A DNA stretch of 64,000 bases, taken from Propionispora hippei DSM 15287 (GTDB taxonomy: Bacteria > Bacillota > Negativicutes > Propionisporales > Propionisporaceae). Shown piece by piece: positions 6,703-15,661 of this stretch (position 1 is the first letter of the stretch; the number at the start of each line of letters is the position of its first letter). A program made the translations under genes and the position numbers. The DNA is taken from NCBI RefSeq assembly GCF_900141835.1, contig NZ_FQZD01000019.1, positions 1 through 64,000 on the forward strand, given 5' to 3'. The notes under the pieces were generated by a model. It worked only from the letters and a program-made list of their open reading frames with translations, did no database searches and was not told the DNA's origin.

Positions 6703-7830
6703 ATGACTAAAGTTGTGATTGTAAAAGCCAACTCTTACGATACACAAGTAGTTGAGCAAGTCATGCAAGATTTGCTTGCCCATTTAGGCGGTATAGAAAG
6801 GTATATAAATGCTGGCGAACGAGTGTTGGTAAAGCCGAACATGTTAGAAGCGGTGGATAAAGCGTCCGGGGTAACTACCCATCCGGAGGTTGTCAGGGCG
6901 GTTGTTCGGATGGTAAAGAGTGCAGGAGCGATACCGGTGGTTGGGGATTCGCCGGGAGTGGGTAATCTTCGGAAAGTGGCTGAGAAGTGCGGGATTTGGC
7001 AGGTTTGTCAGGAGGAGGGTGTATTGCTGGTTTCCTTTAATGAAATTGCCGAATTGGCTTTGCCCGAGGGGATTTTGCTCAAAAAGCTGAATGTGGCTAA
7101 TGTCGTTACAGAGGTAGATAAGGTCATTTCACTGGCCAAAATGAAGACCCATTCTTTTATGGGAGTCACTGGAGCCGTTAAAAATTTGTTTGGTCTTTTT
7201 GTAGGCACCGATAAGGCGCAATTCCATTTGCGCATGAAACACAGAACTGATTTTGCCCGGATGCTGGTTGATTTGTACAGGGCCATCAAGCCGGTACTGT
7301 CTATTGTTGATGGCATTACCGGCATGGAGGGCGCCGGTCCGCGTAATGGACAGGTTGTCCGGAGCGGGGTGCTGCTGGCTGGCAGTTGCGGGTTTTCCGT
7401 CGATTTGGTTATGGCCGACATCATGGGGTTTGACGCTGAGCAGATGCCGGTTGCCCAGGCCGCCTTAGCGGCCGGCTTATCACCGGCTTTAGCGGCGATT
7501 GACCGGGTTGGCAGTGGCAAGGACGAACACCTTCACTTTAAGGAACCACGCAACTTTGACAGTCTGGAACGAAAGCTGCCGGGCTGGCTTGTTGACTTTA
7601 GTCAAAATCAGTTTACGGCCAAGCCGCTTATTGATCGGGCCTGTATTGGCTGCGGGCGCTGTGCCGAGCATTGTCCGCCTAAAGCCATTCGGATTATCCA
7701 GGGGAAAGCCGTCATCGATTACCGCGAATGTATTCGCTGCTATTGCTGTCAGGAATTATGTCCGGCTGATGCGGTAAGCCTGAGCGATGGCCGTTTATTG
7801 CGTCTTGTCAAATGGCTGCGGGAAAGATAA
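6703..7830 (+). CDS. DUF362 protein with C-terminal 2[4Fe-4S] ferredoxin domain
   Basis: 375 residues, ATG at 6703 with AAGGAGC upstream. The N-terminal DUF362 domain has VLVKPNMLEA, VVRAVVRMVKSAGA, the central KTHSFMGVTGAVKNLFG and VDGITGMEGAGPRNGQ. Residues 314-350 carry CIGCGRCAEHCPPKAI and CIRCYCCQELCPADAV, two four-Cys clusters. The family is common in anaerobes and presumed to take part in redox reactions; the substrate is unknown. The 5' part is AT-richer than the 3' part. A 28-base piece of it recurs at 4092. It ends in its own terminator. Confidence 0.88.
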   Translation: MTKVVIVKANSYDTQVVEQVMQDLLAHLGGIERYINAGERVLVKPNMLEAVDKASGVTTHPEVVRAVVRMVKSAGAIPVVGDSPGVGNLRKVAEKCGIWQVCQEEGVLLVSFNEIAELALPEGILLKKLNVANVVTEVDKVISLAKMKTHSFMGVTGAVKNLFGLFVGTDKAQFHLRMKHRTDFARMLVDLYRAIKPVLSIVDGITGMEGAGPRNGQVVRSGVLLAGSCGFSVDLVMADIMGFDAEQMPVAQAALAAGLSPALAAIDRVGSGKDEHLHFKEPRNFDSLERKLPGWLVDFSQNQFTAKPLIDRACIGCGRCAEHCPPKAIRIIQGKAVIDYRECIRCYCCQELCPADAVSLSDGRLLRLVKWLRER

Positions 7831-7868
7831 AAGGAGCGATAGTGCCGCTAGGGGACTGTCACTCCTTT
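7828..7868 (+). terminator. terminator of the DUF362 gene
   Basis: AAAGGAGCGATAGT and ACTGTCACTCCTTTTT pair (one mismatch, one G-T) around GCCGCTAGGGG and end in a T-run, directly after the stop. Confidence 0.7.
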
Positions 7869-7977
7869 TTCGTTTAAGCAGGGCCTATTTTTTCAGTGAA
7901 AGCAAAGAATGGCGAGGCGATAAAAACGGTCTTTCGCAGTAACTTTTCCGGTAGTTTCACCATTTTTCAATAAGCAA

Positions 7978-8006
7978 TTGTTTAAGCTTAGCTGACTGAT
8001 TAATAC
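7978..8006 (+). promoter_or_regulatory. candidate sigma-70-type promoter upstream of the RNA element
   Basis: TTGTTT at 7978, 17-bp spacer, TAATAC at 8001. The predicted start is near 8013, and no ORF starts for more than 300 bp. Confidence 0.4.
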
Positions 8007-8012
8007 GGATTA

Positions 8013-8155
8013 TGAAAAGAGAGGAGGTTGGCTGCTGCTAGAAGCCTTAATTTCCGGGAAAGCGAGGCCCGGAGACATTAGCTCCCTATAATCAGTTTTT
8101 AAAATCACGAACCGACCGACAGTCTTTATTTTTTGACTGGCGGTTGGCGTTTTTG
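8013..8155 (+). ncRNA. putative structured RNA or attenuator leader before the MBL-fold gene
   Basis: A promoter-like sequence is followed by about 140 non-coding nt and a strong terminator. Visible structure is TCCGGG/CCCGGA (8053-8073), GGCT/AGCC in the 5' part, and the terminator stem. GGTTGG at 8026-8031 can pair with CCGACC at 8112-8117, the 5' arm of the terminator, so an antiterminated state is possible. It matches none of the riboswitch consensus motifs I could recall (SAM, cobalamin, c-di-GMP, THF, fluoride, T-box). It could be a free small RNA or the leader of the gene at 8349. Confidence 0.35.
8111..8155 (+). terminator. strong rho-independent terminator inside the 7.8-8.3 kb gap
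   Basis: CCGACCG-A-CAGTC pairs with GACTG-G-CGGTTGG (12 pairs, one internal mismatch) and is followed by CGTTTTTG. It does not follow any ORF, which implies a non-coding transcript or an attenuator. Confidence 0.75.
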
Positions 8156-8348
8156 TTTATGAGGAGTATCTATAAGCTTATCCCTGTTAATCTGGCAGGG
8201 CATTTCTATTTTTGGGGTAGCGGTAACTTCTGCAGAAACATGCATATGAGGGCAGGCATTCTATTGTTTGTGCAGAAATTTTAAACCAAACCTGGAAGGA
8301 TTCTCCTTTTCCTATGAGAATAAAGTTAAAGAAATAGGGAGGATATAT

Positions 8349-9185
8349 ATGAAACTAACTGTTTTAGTCGATAACAATACTATAATTGATAAATATTTTC
8401 AAGGTGAACCGGCGGTATCCTATTTTATAGAATGTGAAGGGAAGCAATATTTATTTGACACAGGATATTCAGACCTATTTTTAAAGAACGCGAACAAAAT
8501 GGGAATAGATCTTTTAAACCTGGATGCAATTGTTCTTTCACATGGCCATAATGACCATACCGGGGGATTGAATGAATTAGTCCGACTATATTCGAAAATC
8601 TCATTGAAAGAGCGTAATTTGAGAATACCACCCATCATTGCACATCCTGAGGCATTTTTAGAAAAAAGAGAAAATGGATTGAGTATAGGGGCAACATGTT
8701 CAACAAGTCAATTAAAGAGTATTTTTCCCCTGCAACTTAGTAAGAATCCGGTTGCATTGTCAGACAAGCTAATATTTCTAGGTGAAATTGAAAGAAACAA
8801 TTCCTTTGAAGCAACCTATCCAATCGGTGAAACAATAAAGGATGATATATGTCAAAAGGACTTTGTCCTGGATGATTCGGCGTTAGTGTATAAGTCCGGG
8901 GCAGGGTTAGTGATAATTACAGGCTGTTCTCATGCCGGGATTTGCAATATTATCGAATATGCGAAAAAGGTCTGCCATGAGGATAGAATATGGGATATTA
9001 TTGGCGGATTTCATCTTTTGAATCCAAGTAAAAACCAACTGGTTCATACAAATACATACATTGAAGGAAATAAGATTGCCACTATCCATGCGTGTCATTG
9101 TACGGATCTGTATTCTAAAATATGGTTATCGCGGGTGGCAAAGCTTAAAGATGTAGGTGTTGGGTTGGTGCTTGAATATACGTGA
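8349..9185 (+). CDS. metallo-beta-lactamase-fold hydrolase
   Basis: 278 residues using the ATG at 8349, which has AATAGGGAGG upstream; an in-frame start at 8268 would add 27 unconserved residues without a ribosome site. IVLSHGHNDHTGGL is the HxHxDH metal motif, YLFDTGYSDLF the first Asp region, and GLVIITGCSHAGICNIIEYA plus GGFHLL the later metal ligands. The layout fits the MBL group often annotated as 7,8-dihydropterin-6-methyl-4-aminobenzene phosphate synthase-like. The reaction cannot be fixed from sequence. It lies downstream of the putative RNA element at 8013-8155 and has no operon partners. Confidence 0.8.
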   Translation: MKLTVLVDNNTIIDKYFQGEPAVSYFIECEGKQYLFDTGYSDLFLKNANKMGIDLLNLDAIVLSHGHNDHTGGLNELVRLYSKISLKERNLRIPPIIAHPEAFLEKRENGLSIGATCSTSQLKSIFPLQLSKNPVALSDKLIFLGEIERNNSFEATYPIGETIKDDICQKDFVLDDSALVYKSGAGLVIITGCSHAGICNIIEYAKKVCHEDRIWDIIGGFHLLNPSKNQLVHTNTYIEGNKIATIHACHCTDLYSKIWLSRVAKLKDVGVGLVLEYT

Positions 9186-9417
9186 GAATTAAAATGAGCT
9201 TTTATCTTTTTATGGTTTGTTCCGTGTGTCGACATAGGGAGAACTTGGTGAAGCCTCACTTGCTGGAAAGGTGGAGAAAGTGGTTTTATGGCTGTTTGAA
9301 AAGTAAGGAATAAACCGGCAAGTACCTTATGCAATTGTAATTTTTGGCAGGATTTTGGCGAAGTTTGAGGTATTTATTTAGTACAATATAAAGCACAGCA
9401 AAGGTGGCTCTCACTTT

Positions 9418-11985
9418 ATGAAGTCGGCTAAAGCGAGAAAGAGTATTGCGTGTTTGATTATTTTTATCATAGGCAGTATGCTGTTTGCCGGCAGTCTGTC
9501 CTGGGCGAAGGGGCGTCAGGAAAGCCGAAATATTCTTATTTTAAATTCCTATCATAAAGGTTATCGCTGGACGGATGATATTATGGAGGGAATCTTCTCC
9601 GTACTGGGGCCTGAGGGGCAGCAGCTTCATTTGACGGTGGAAGATATGGATACCAAACGGGTAGCCGCTGATCAGGAATACTTTAACAAGCTGTATGAAG
9701 TATATCGTTATAAGTTTAAGGACCGGAAATTTGATCTGGTGATTTGCTCGGATGATGCGGCTTTTCATTTTCTGGAGCAGTTTCACCAGCAGCTGTTTCC
9801 GGATACGCCGGTTGTTTTTTGCGGCGTTAATTATTTTGAGGACGGGATGCTTAAGGATCAACCGTTGTTCACCGGTGTGGTAGAAATGTACGATATCCGT
9901 GGAACGATCCAGGCGGCGCTGCGCCTCCATCCGGCTACCAAAAATATATATGTCATTAATGACAAGACCATAACCGGGCAGGGTGTCCGGCGTACTTTGC
10001 TGGAGGTGACCAAGGAGTTTCCGGACGTGAATTTTATTTCCCTGGAGGACTTGCCTATGGCGGAAATCCAGGACAAGGTGCGGCAGCTTTCTGCTGACAG
10101 TCTGGTTTTGTTTCTGGTCTTTTTTCAGGACACAGCCGGCGATCATTTTAATTATGACGAAAGTATCTCGTTGATTGCCGCCGGCAGCCGGGTACCGATC
10201 TATGGCGTTTGGGATTTTTATCTGGGCCATGGAATTGTTGGCGGCGTGCTGACCAGCGGTTATTCCCAGGGGGCTATGGCCGCCCAACTGGCGCTGCGGG
10301 TTCTGGCCGGGGAGCAGCCGGCCCATATCCCACCCGTAAAGGACAATGTGAATCGTGCAATGTTTGACGAACGGCAAATGAAACGGTACGGGATTGACCG
10401 TGCCCAATTGCCGGAGGGCAGCACGATTATCAATGAGTCGTATACGGCTAAGAAGCAGGTGCTGGTCCTGCAGTCCTACCATTCGGATATGCCCTGGGTA
10501 CATAGTGTGGATACCGGCGTCCGGGCCGTGCTGGGAGCTGAGCCGGATGTGGAATGCTATTTCGACTACATGGATACCAAGCGCAATCCCAGTCCGGAAT
10601 ACCTTCAGCAATTGTATGATCTGTATAAGTATAAATACGGGAATAAGAAGTTCGACGCCATTATTACGGTCGATGATAATGCCTACCACTTTGTCCTGAC
10701 CCATCATCAGGAGATTTTCCCGGGCACTCCCATGGCGTTTTGCGGGGTCAATGATTTTAACGAGCAGGTCTTTGCCGCAAATCACAATTGGGTGAGCGGC
10801 GTAGTGGAAAATGTGAATATTCCCGGCACGCTGGATGTGGCGCTGCGGCTGCATCCCCGTGTCCGCAATATTGTGGTGATCAATGATCATTCGGGGGTGG
10901 GACAAACCAACCTTCGCATGCTGCGGGACAGTATGCCGCCTTATCAGGAGCGCGGAATCCACTTTGACTTGCTGGACGATATGACGATGGCCGAGGTGCG
11001 GGACTATGTATCCCGGCTGGGTGACGACAGCCTGATTCTGCTGCTTACTTTTAATCAGGATAAGGCCAATCATGTATTTTCCTATGAAGAGAGCATGGAT
11101 CTTATTGCGGAAAAGGCGAAGGTCCCCATTTACGGTCTGTGGGACTTTTATCTGAATCATGGCCTGGTAGGCGGCTTTTTAACCGACGGCTATTCGCAGG
11201 GGGAATTGGCCGCTACGCTGGCACTGCGTATGCTGCGAGGCGAAGCGCCCGGACAAATACCGGTCGTGCGGCAAAGCCCCAACAATTATATGTTTGATTA
11301 CCGTCAATTAGTCAGGTTCGGCGTGGATCTTCAAAAATTGCCGCCAGGCAGCATGGTGTTGAACCAGCCTGCATCTTTTTACGGACAATATCGTACGCTG
11401 GTATGGGGTGTAGGCCTGTTTATTTTTCTCCTGGTGATTGCTATTTGTTTCCTTTATGTTAATATAATAGGGCGGAAAAAAGTGGAGCAGGAGCTGAAAG
11501 TGCATGCCACGACCGATACCATGACCGGCGTGATCAACCGCCGTACGGGCCTGCTATTCCTGGAAGAGCAGCTGGTAAGGGCCGATGAGGCCGGCAAGCC
11601 TTGCACGATTTGCTTTATCGATATTAATGATTTAAAAAGAGTGAATGATCAATGGGGACATCATCAGGGCGACAGGCTGATCGAAACAGTCTGCCTACTG
11701 ATCAAGGAAGCTTTGCGGCCGGCCGACATCCTGGCCCGCCTGGGGGGCGACGAATTTCTGATTATCTTTCCGTCCTGTACCATTCCTCTGGCCGCGCTGA
11801 TCTGGCAGAGCATTGCCACACAGGCGTTGGAGTATAATAAAACGGAGTCTTACTTTCAGGTGAGCCTCAGTCATGGCTTTGCCCAGTACAATCCCGGTTC
11901 GGCCGTGTCCTCGAATGAGCTGATTAAGGAAGCCGATTTCTGTATGTATCAGGACAAGATGAAACAAAAGGGAATTATTAAGTAG
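9418..11985 (+). CDS. membrane diguanylate cyclase with two tandem ABC_sub_bind-type sensor domains
   Basis: 855 residues. An N-terminal signal/anchor (about residues 10-30) precedes two homologous periplasmic-type domains: about 38-335 (ILILNSYHKGYRWTDDI...) and about 350-650 (VLVLQSYHSDMPWVHSV...). Both contain DTKR, FPxTPxxFCGVN, ALRLHP, IYGxWDFYLxHG and GYSQG. A transmembrane helix (LVWGVGLFIFLLVIAICFLY) leads to a GGDEF domain with intact LARLGGDEFLII and an upstream RPAD in the position of the inhibitory I-site. It should make cyclic di-GMP in response to a ligand outside the membrane. The sensor is of the ABC sugar/Trp-type substrate-binding family, so a small organic ligand is likely. 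It is transcribed alone; the ribosome site (AAAGGTGG) is modest. Confidence 0.88.
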   Translation: MKSAKARKSIACLIIFIIGSMLFAGSLSWAKGRQESRNILILNSYHKGYRWTDDIMEGIFSVLGPEGQQLHLTVEDMDTKRVAADQEYFNKLYEVYRYKFKDRKFDLVICSDDAAFHFLEQFHQQLFPDTPVVFCGVNYFEDGMLKDQPLFTGVVEMYDIRGTIQAALRLHPATKNIYVINDKTITGQGVRRTLLEVTKEFPDVNFISLEDLPMAEIQDKVRQLSADSLVLFLVFFQDTAGDHFNYDESISLIAAGSRVPIYGVWDFYLGHGIVGGVLTSGYSQGAMAAQLALRVLAGEQPAHIPPVKDNVNRAMFDERQMKRYGIDRAQLPEGSTIINESYTAKKQVLVLQSYHSDMPWVHSVDTGVRAVLGAEPDVECYFDYMDTKRNPSPEYLQQLYDLYKYKYGNKKFDAIITVDDNAYHFVLTHHQEIFPGTPMAFCGVNDFNEQVFAANHNWVSGVVENVNIPGTLDVALRLHPRVRNIVVINDHSGVGQTNLRMLRDSMPPYQERGIHFDLLDDMTMAEVRDYVSRLGDDSLILLLTFNQDKANHVFSYEESMDLIAEKAKVPIYGLWDFYLNHGLVGGFLTDGYSQGELAATLALRMLRGEAPGQIPVVRQSPNNYMFDYRQLVRFGVDLQKLPPGSMVLNQPASFYGQYRTLVWGVGLFIFLLVIAICFLYVNIIGRKKVEQELKVHATTDTMTGVINRRTGLLFLEEQLVRADEAGKPCTICFIDINDLKRVNDQWGHHQGDRLIETVCLLIKEALRPADILARLGGDEFLIIFPSCTIPLAALIWQSIATQALEYNKTESYFQVSLSHGFAQYNPGSAVSSNELIKEADFCMYQDKMKQKGIIK

Positions 11986-12002
11986 GGGGAATCCAGCTTA
12001 CT

Positions 12003-12674
12003 ATGGCGGCAAAAAAGTATTACGCAGTAAAGGCGGGCCGGGCGCCGGGGATTTATGAGACCTGGGCGGAGTGCCAAAAGCAGGTGATTGGCTATAAGGG
12101 GGCGCTGTTTAAAAGTTTTCCGACAAAGCAGGAGGCAGACGCCTATCTGAGTGGTGAGGGAGCTATTGCGGCGCCAGTCATCGCGGCTACGGCCGACAGC
12201 CGGGCGGAAGTCCGGACCGGCTGTCATTATGATATATATGTGGACGGCAGCTACGATCACCGGAAGCGGCAGTATAGCTGGGGCTTTGCCGCCTACCGGG
12301 ACGATGAGCTGATTCATACGGCCAGCGGCGTGGGCCGCGATGAAAGCGCCGTTGCCTTCCGCAATGTGGCTGGCGAGCTGGAGGCGACGATGGAGGCCGT
12401 CACCTGGGCGCAGAAACAGGACGTGGCGGCAATTACCATTCATCACGACTACAGCGGTATTTCGGAGTGGGCCACAGGGTCCTGGAAAACCAACAATGCG
12501 CTGACCCAAGGCTATGCCGCCTTTATTGGCCGTCATTTGTCCTGGGTGCGGTTTCATAAAGTGGCCGGCCATACCGGCGTGGCCGGTAATGAACTGGCTG
12601 ACCGTCTGGCGGGAGAGGCGCTTAAAAACTACAACCCGGCTGGCTGGTCGGACAATTCGGGGCAGGAGGGATAG
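12003..12674 (+). CDS. rnhA: ribonuclease HI with N-terminal viroplasmin (hybrid-binding) domain
   Basis: 223 residues. Residues 1-50 (KYYAVKAGRAPGIYETWAEC then FPTKQEADAYL) form the caulimovirus-viroplasmin/RNase H1 N-terminal domain that binds RNA-DNA hybrids. From about residue 75 the RNase HI domain follows, with the acidic set YVDGSYD, GELEATMEAV, HHDYSGI and AGHTGVAGNELADRLA. It cleaves RNA in RNA-DNA hybrids (R-loops, Okazaki primers). It starts 17 nt after the cyclase gene and is followed after 2 nt by a small membrane-protein gene, so the three may share a transcript. Confidence 0.92.
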   Translation: MAAKKYYAVKAGRAPGIYETWAECQKQVIGYKGALFKSFPTKQEADAYLSGEGAIAAPVIAATADSRAEVRTGCHYDIYVDGSYDHRKRQYSWGFAAYRDDELIHTASGVGRDESAVAFRNVAGELEATMEAVTWAQKQDVAAITIHHDYSGISEWATGSWKTNNALTQGYAAFIGRHLSWVRFHKVAGHTGVAGNELADRLAGEALKNYNPAGWSDNSGQEG

Positions 12675-12676
12675 CT

Positions 12677-13042
12677 GTGTACATATCATTCATTGAGTTG
12701 GGACAAACCGTGCTGTTCATGCTGGCGGTGATTGCCTGCGGCTATCTCATCGCCGTGTTGCGCCGGTTGCTGCGCGTGCTGGGACAGGTGCAGGATGTAG
12801 TGGAGGCCAACCGGGAGCCGGTGGGCCGGACGTTGTCTGTTTTGCCGGACACCTTAACCTCGGTACAGGAGTTGGCGGCCAGCGTGAGGACGACTGTGGA
12901 GCAGACCAGCAGTACGATGGAATCCTGGCAGGGCCAGGTGACCAGCAAGGTAAAGGACTGGCATCACAATATAGAGTCTTATGCTTTTTATCTTAATATT
13001 CTTATGGAAGTACTCAGAACCGTGTTTCCCAAGAAGCGCTGA
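12677..13042 (+). CDS. small membrane protein, DUF948-like
   Basis: 121 residues from a GTG at 12677 with GGCAGGAGGG upstream, just after the rnhA stop. One N-terminal transmembrane helix (TVLFMLAVIACGYLIAVL) is followed by a long amphipathic, coiled-coil-like region (LGQVQDVVEANREPVGRTLS, then VQELAASVRTTVEQTSSTME), the layout of DUF948 proteins. Function unknown. Probably co-translated with rnhA. Confidence 0.65.
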   Translation: MYISFIELGQTVLFMLAVIACGYLIAVLRRLLRVLGQVQDVVEANREPVGRTLSVLPDTLTSVQELAASVRTTVEQTSSTMESWQGQVTSKVKDWHHNIESYAFYLNILMEVLRTVFPKKR

Positions 13043-13048
13043 GTGTTT

Positions 13049-13086
13049 GATCCCCTTCGTAGCCGGCAGGCCGCGGGGGGATTTTT
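13049..13086 (+). terminator. terminator after the DUF948-like gene
   Basis: GATCCCC and GGGGGAT pair across a GC-rich loop and are followed by TTTTT. A second perfect stem, CCCCGGAG/CTCCGGGG (13092-13113), follows and may end transcription of the converging LysR gene. Confidence 0.6.
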
Positions 13087-13136
13087 ATCCCCCCCGGAGC
13101 GGATTCTCCGGGGACGAGCGGGTAAGGACCGGACAC

Positions 13137-14018
13137 TCAGTGGCCGGTAAAGGCTTTGCTGACAAAGTCCTTAAACTTTTGAGCAGCCGGTGACATGTAG
13201 CGGTTTTTTATCCAGGCCATTTCAATGGACCGATGGCAGTCGGTGTCGGCAATATGCAGGAAGGTAATTTTTGCTTTTTCCACACCGTTGGTGTAGGGAA
13301 TGAGCGCCAAACCAAACTTGGCTTCGACCAGCCCGGCAACGGTCAGTATTTCCTGTCCTTCAAAGGTGATGACCGGCGTCAGGCCGGCAGCGGAGAAGAG
13401 CTGGTCCATGATGATCCGGAGTCCGTAATCCTTTTTGAAGGTGATCATCGGTTCGCCGGCTATTTCCGCCAGATTGACTTCGCGGCGGCAGGCCAGGGGA
13501 TGATCGATGGGGACGGCGAGCAACAGTTCCTCCTGAAACAGGGTCTGACAACCGATCCGGTCATCGGGAATGACCGGTGAACACAGGCACAGGTCGATTT
13601 CACCGGCCTCCAGCTGATCAATGAGCAGGGCCGTGTAATTTTGGTACAGCTTGAACTGAATGTCCGGATATTGCTCGTGAAACTCGCCGAGCAGGCTAGG
13701 CACCACATTGGTCCCCAGGGAATGCAAAAAAGCCAGCGATACCGTGCCGCGGTCGGGATGCAGCATATCGTCCAGCACTTTTTGGCCTGTAGCGATTTCC
13801 TGCAAGGCTCTGTCCACATGCCGCAAAAATATTTTACCGTAGCGGTTTAAGACGATGTGCTTGCCGTTGCGTTCGAACAGGGGACAGCCCAGCTCCTGTT
13901 CGAGCTTGGCAATTGAACGGCTCAGCGCCGGCTGCGATACGGACAGATCACGGGCGGAATCGGTCATATGCTGCGTTCTGGCCACGGCCCGGAAGTTCTC
14001 CAATTGGTACCATTCCAT
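13137..14018 (-). CDS. LysR-family transcriptional regulator
   Basis: 293 residues from the ATG at 14018, which has AGGAGTGG upstream; a start 10 codons earlier lacks one. The N-terminal winged HTH reads MEWYQLENFRAVARTQHMTD, then SARDLSVSQPALSRSIAKLE, then ELGCPLFERNGKHIVLNRYG. The C-terminal half is a periplasmic-binding-like effector domain. It is divergent from an MFS exporter gene with an inverted repeat between them, the standard layout for local control of the transporter and autoregulation. The inducer is unknown. Confidence 0.9.
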   Translation of the reverse strand: MEWYQLENFRAVARTQHMTDSARDLSVSQPALSRSIAKLEQELGCPLFERNGKHIVLNRYGKIFLRHVDRALQEIATGQKVLDDMLHPDRGTVSLAFLHSLGTNVVPSLLGEFHEQYPDIQFKLYQNYTALLIDQLEAGEIDLCLCSPVIPDDRIGCQTLFQEELLLAVPIDHPLACRREVNLAEIAGEPMITFKKDYGLRIIMDQLFSAAGLTPVITFEGQEILTVAGLVEAKFGLALIPYTNGVEKAKITFLHIADTDCHRSIEMAWIKNRYMSPAAQKFKDFVSKAFTGH

Positions 14019-14042
14019 ACAAACCACTCCTATATAATCATT

Positions 14043-14070
14043 ATGCATTAATTATATAATAAGAATGCAT
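14043..14070. promoter_or_regulatory. candidate LysR operator
   Basis: ATGCATT and AATGCAT form a perfect inverted repeat with a 14-bp AT-rich spacer, 25-52 bp upstream of the LysR start and between the divergent genes. Confidence 0.5.
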
Positions 14071-14194
14071 TGGAATTATAATTTAATTAGCAGTACTATA
14101 TAAAAAGAATTTGTTTTTCTGGTGGATCATCTGTGGTAAAAACAGTTGATAGTTTTTAGTGTAGCTGAGCTCCCAGAGAAGGGATGGTTTAACA

Positions 14195-15409
14195 ATGTCA
14201 AACTATATCGAGCAGTCGGACCAGCGTTACTGGAAGACGATTGCCGCCATGTTTCTGGGCAGCTTTGTAACCTTTGCCCTGCTTTATTGCCTGCAGCCGC
14301 TCATTCCGGTGTTTTCCGGCGAATTTCAGATACCGCCGGCTACGGCAGGATTGTCCGTATCTTTCGCTACCGGCGGACTGGCTGTTTCGATGATATTCAT
14401 GTCCTGGCTGTCCGATGTCAAGGGGCGAAAATATGTGATGACTTTGGCGTTGGTCGGTTCGGCCGTGCTGGCGATAGCTACCGCCTTTGTTCAGAATTTT
14501 ACCCTGCTGTTGGTGCTGCGAGCCCTGCAGGGCGTTTTGCTGGCCGGGTTTCCCGCTATTTCCATGGCCTATATCAATGAGGAATTCAGCCCGGCGATTA
14601 CCGGCCTGGTGATCGGAATCTATGTCAGCGGCAATTCGGTGGGCGGTTTAATAGGGCGCCTCTTAATCAGCACGCTGACTGATTTCTTTTCCTGGCGTTT
14701 CGCGGTAGGCGCATTGGGCGCTGTTTGTGTGCTGATGAGTCTGTGGTTCTGGCTTCGCCTGCCGGAATCGAAGAATTTTCGCCCTAAGCGGCTGGCGCCG
14801 CAGGCAGTGCTGAAGGGCCTGGGTCAGGCGCTGCAGGATACCGAGCTTCGCTGCCTGTATTGCATTGGCTTTTTGATTATGGGCAGCTTCGTGACCTTGT
14901 ACAATTATATTGCCTATCCGCTCATGGCAGCGCCGTATAATTTAAGCCAGACGGTGGTCGGCTGCATCTTTTTTGTGTATCTGGTCGGTACTTTTAGCTC
15001 GACCTTTATGGGCAAGCTGGCCGATGAACGGGGCAGCAATAAGGTGCTTTGCCTGTCGCTGAGCTGCATGCTGGCCGGTGTTGTTTTGACCCTGGCGCCC
15101 AGTCTATATGTTAAAATCATCGGGGTTGCCGTGTTCACCTTCGGCTTTTTTGGCAGCCACTCGGTAGCCAGCAGTTCAGTCGGCAAGAACCCTAAGGTTG
15201 GCAAGGCCCAGTCATCGTCCCTCTATTTGCTGCTCTACTATATCGGCTCCAGCGTGCTGGGCGCGCTGGGCGGGACTTTTCTGGTGTGGAACGGCTGGAG
15301 CGGTGTTGTCCTGCTGATCGGCACCGCGCTGGTTCTGGCGCTGGCTATCGCCGTAACACTGCTATCGCGGGAGGAACGCTACAAGGTGTACGAGGTGCAG
15401 CATAGTTAG
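14195..15409 (+). CDS. MFS transporter, YnfM-like
   Basis: 404 residues, twelve predicted transmembrane helices. AMFLGSFVTFALLYCLQPLIPVFSGEF and GLAVSMIFMSWLSDVKGRKYVM (MFS motif A) match the start of YnfM-type transporters, as do SGNSVGGLIGRL in the middle and LPESKNF after helix 6. ATG at 14195 with AGAAGGGATGG upstream. Substrate unknown; relatives are drug or sugar exporters. YnfM genes commonly have a divergent LysR gene, as here. Confidence 0.88.
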   Translation: MSNYIEQSDQRYWKTIAAMFLGSFVTFALLYCLQPLIPVFSGEFQIPPATAGLSVSFATGGLAVSMIFMSWLSDVKGRKYVMTLALVGSAVLAIATAFVQNFTLLLVLRALQGVLLAGFPAISMAYINEEFSPAITGLVIGIYVSGNSVGGLIGRLLISTLTDFFSWRFAVGALGAVCVLMSLWFWLRLPESKNFRPKRLAPQAVLKGLGQALQDTELRCLYCIGFLIMGSFVTLYNYIAYPLMAAPYNLSQTVVGCIFFVYLVGTFSSTFMGKLADERGSNKVLCLSLSCMLAGVVLTLAPSLYVKIIGVAVFTFGFFGSHSVASSSVGKNPKVGKAQSSSLYLLLYYIGSSVLGALGGTFLVWNGWSGVVLLIGTALVLALAIAVTLLSREERYKVYEVQHS

Positions 15410-15599
15410 CTTATAGTTTCACCTAACCGTACCATGACGAGTAATTTTTGGGCCGGACGGGATGAGATTTGCAGTCATAGGGCCTTATTTCGAAAAGTGA
15501 ACAAGCATGGAGTAAAAAAGGTGTTTCCAGGGTGTTTTGGAGAAGGTTGGCAGCCCGCATTGAGATATTGAGTAATATTTTACAATAGAATAAAAAAGC

Positions 15600-15628
15600 T
15601 TGACCGTTTATGTAACTTTTTGTATACT
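15600..15628 (+). promoter_or_regulatory. sigma-70-type promoter of the LCP gene
   Basis: TTGACC at 15600, a 17-bp spacer and TATACT at 15623. Predicted start near 15635, which gives a 130-nt leader. Apart from this and the hairpin at 15639, the 15410-15764 gap shows no gene. Confidence 0.7.
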
Positions 15629-15638
15629 GTTAAAGAGA

Positions 15639-15661
15639 AAGCCCCCTTGCATTGGGGGCTT
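15639..15661 (+). terminator. hairpin at the 5' end of the LCP transcript
   Basis: AAGCCCCC and GGGGGCTT pair perfectly around TTGCATT and run into ATTTATT. Lying about 4 nt after the predicted start, it is either a 5'-stabilising hairpin or, less likely, the MFS terminator. Confidence 0.6.

Noticed and set aside
9541-11160. 539-residue open frame on the minus strand
   Set aside because: Complete shadow of the diguanylate cyclase gene; His/Ile/Gln-rich composition is typical of antisense frames.
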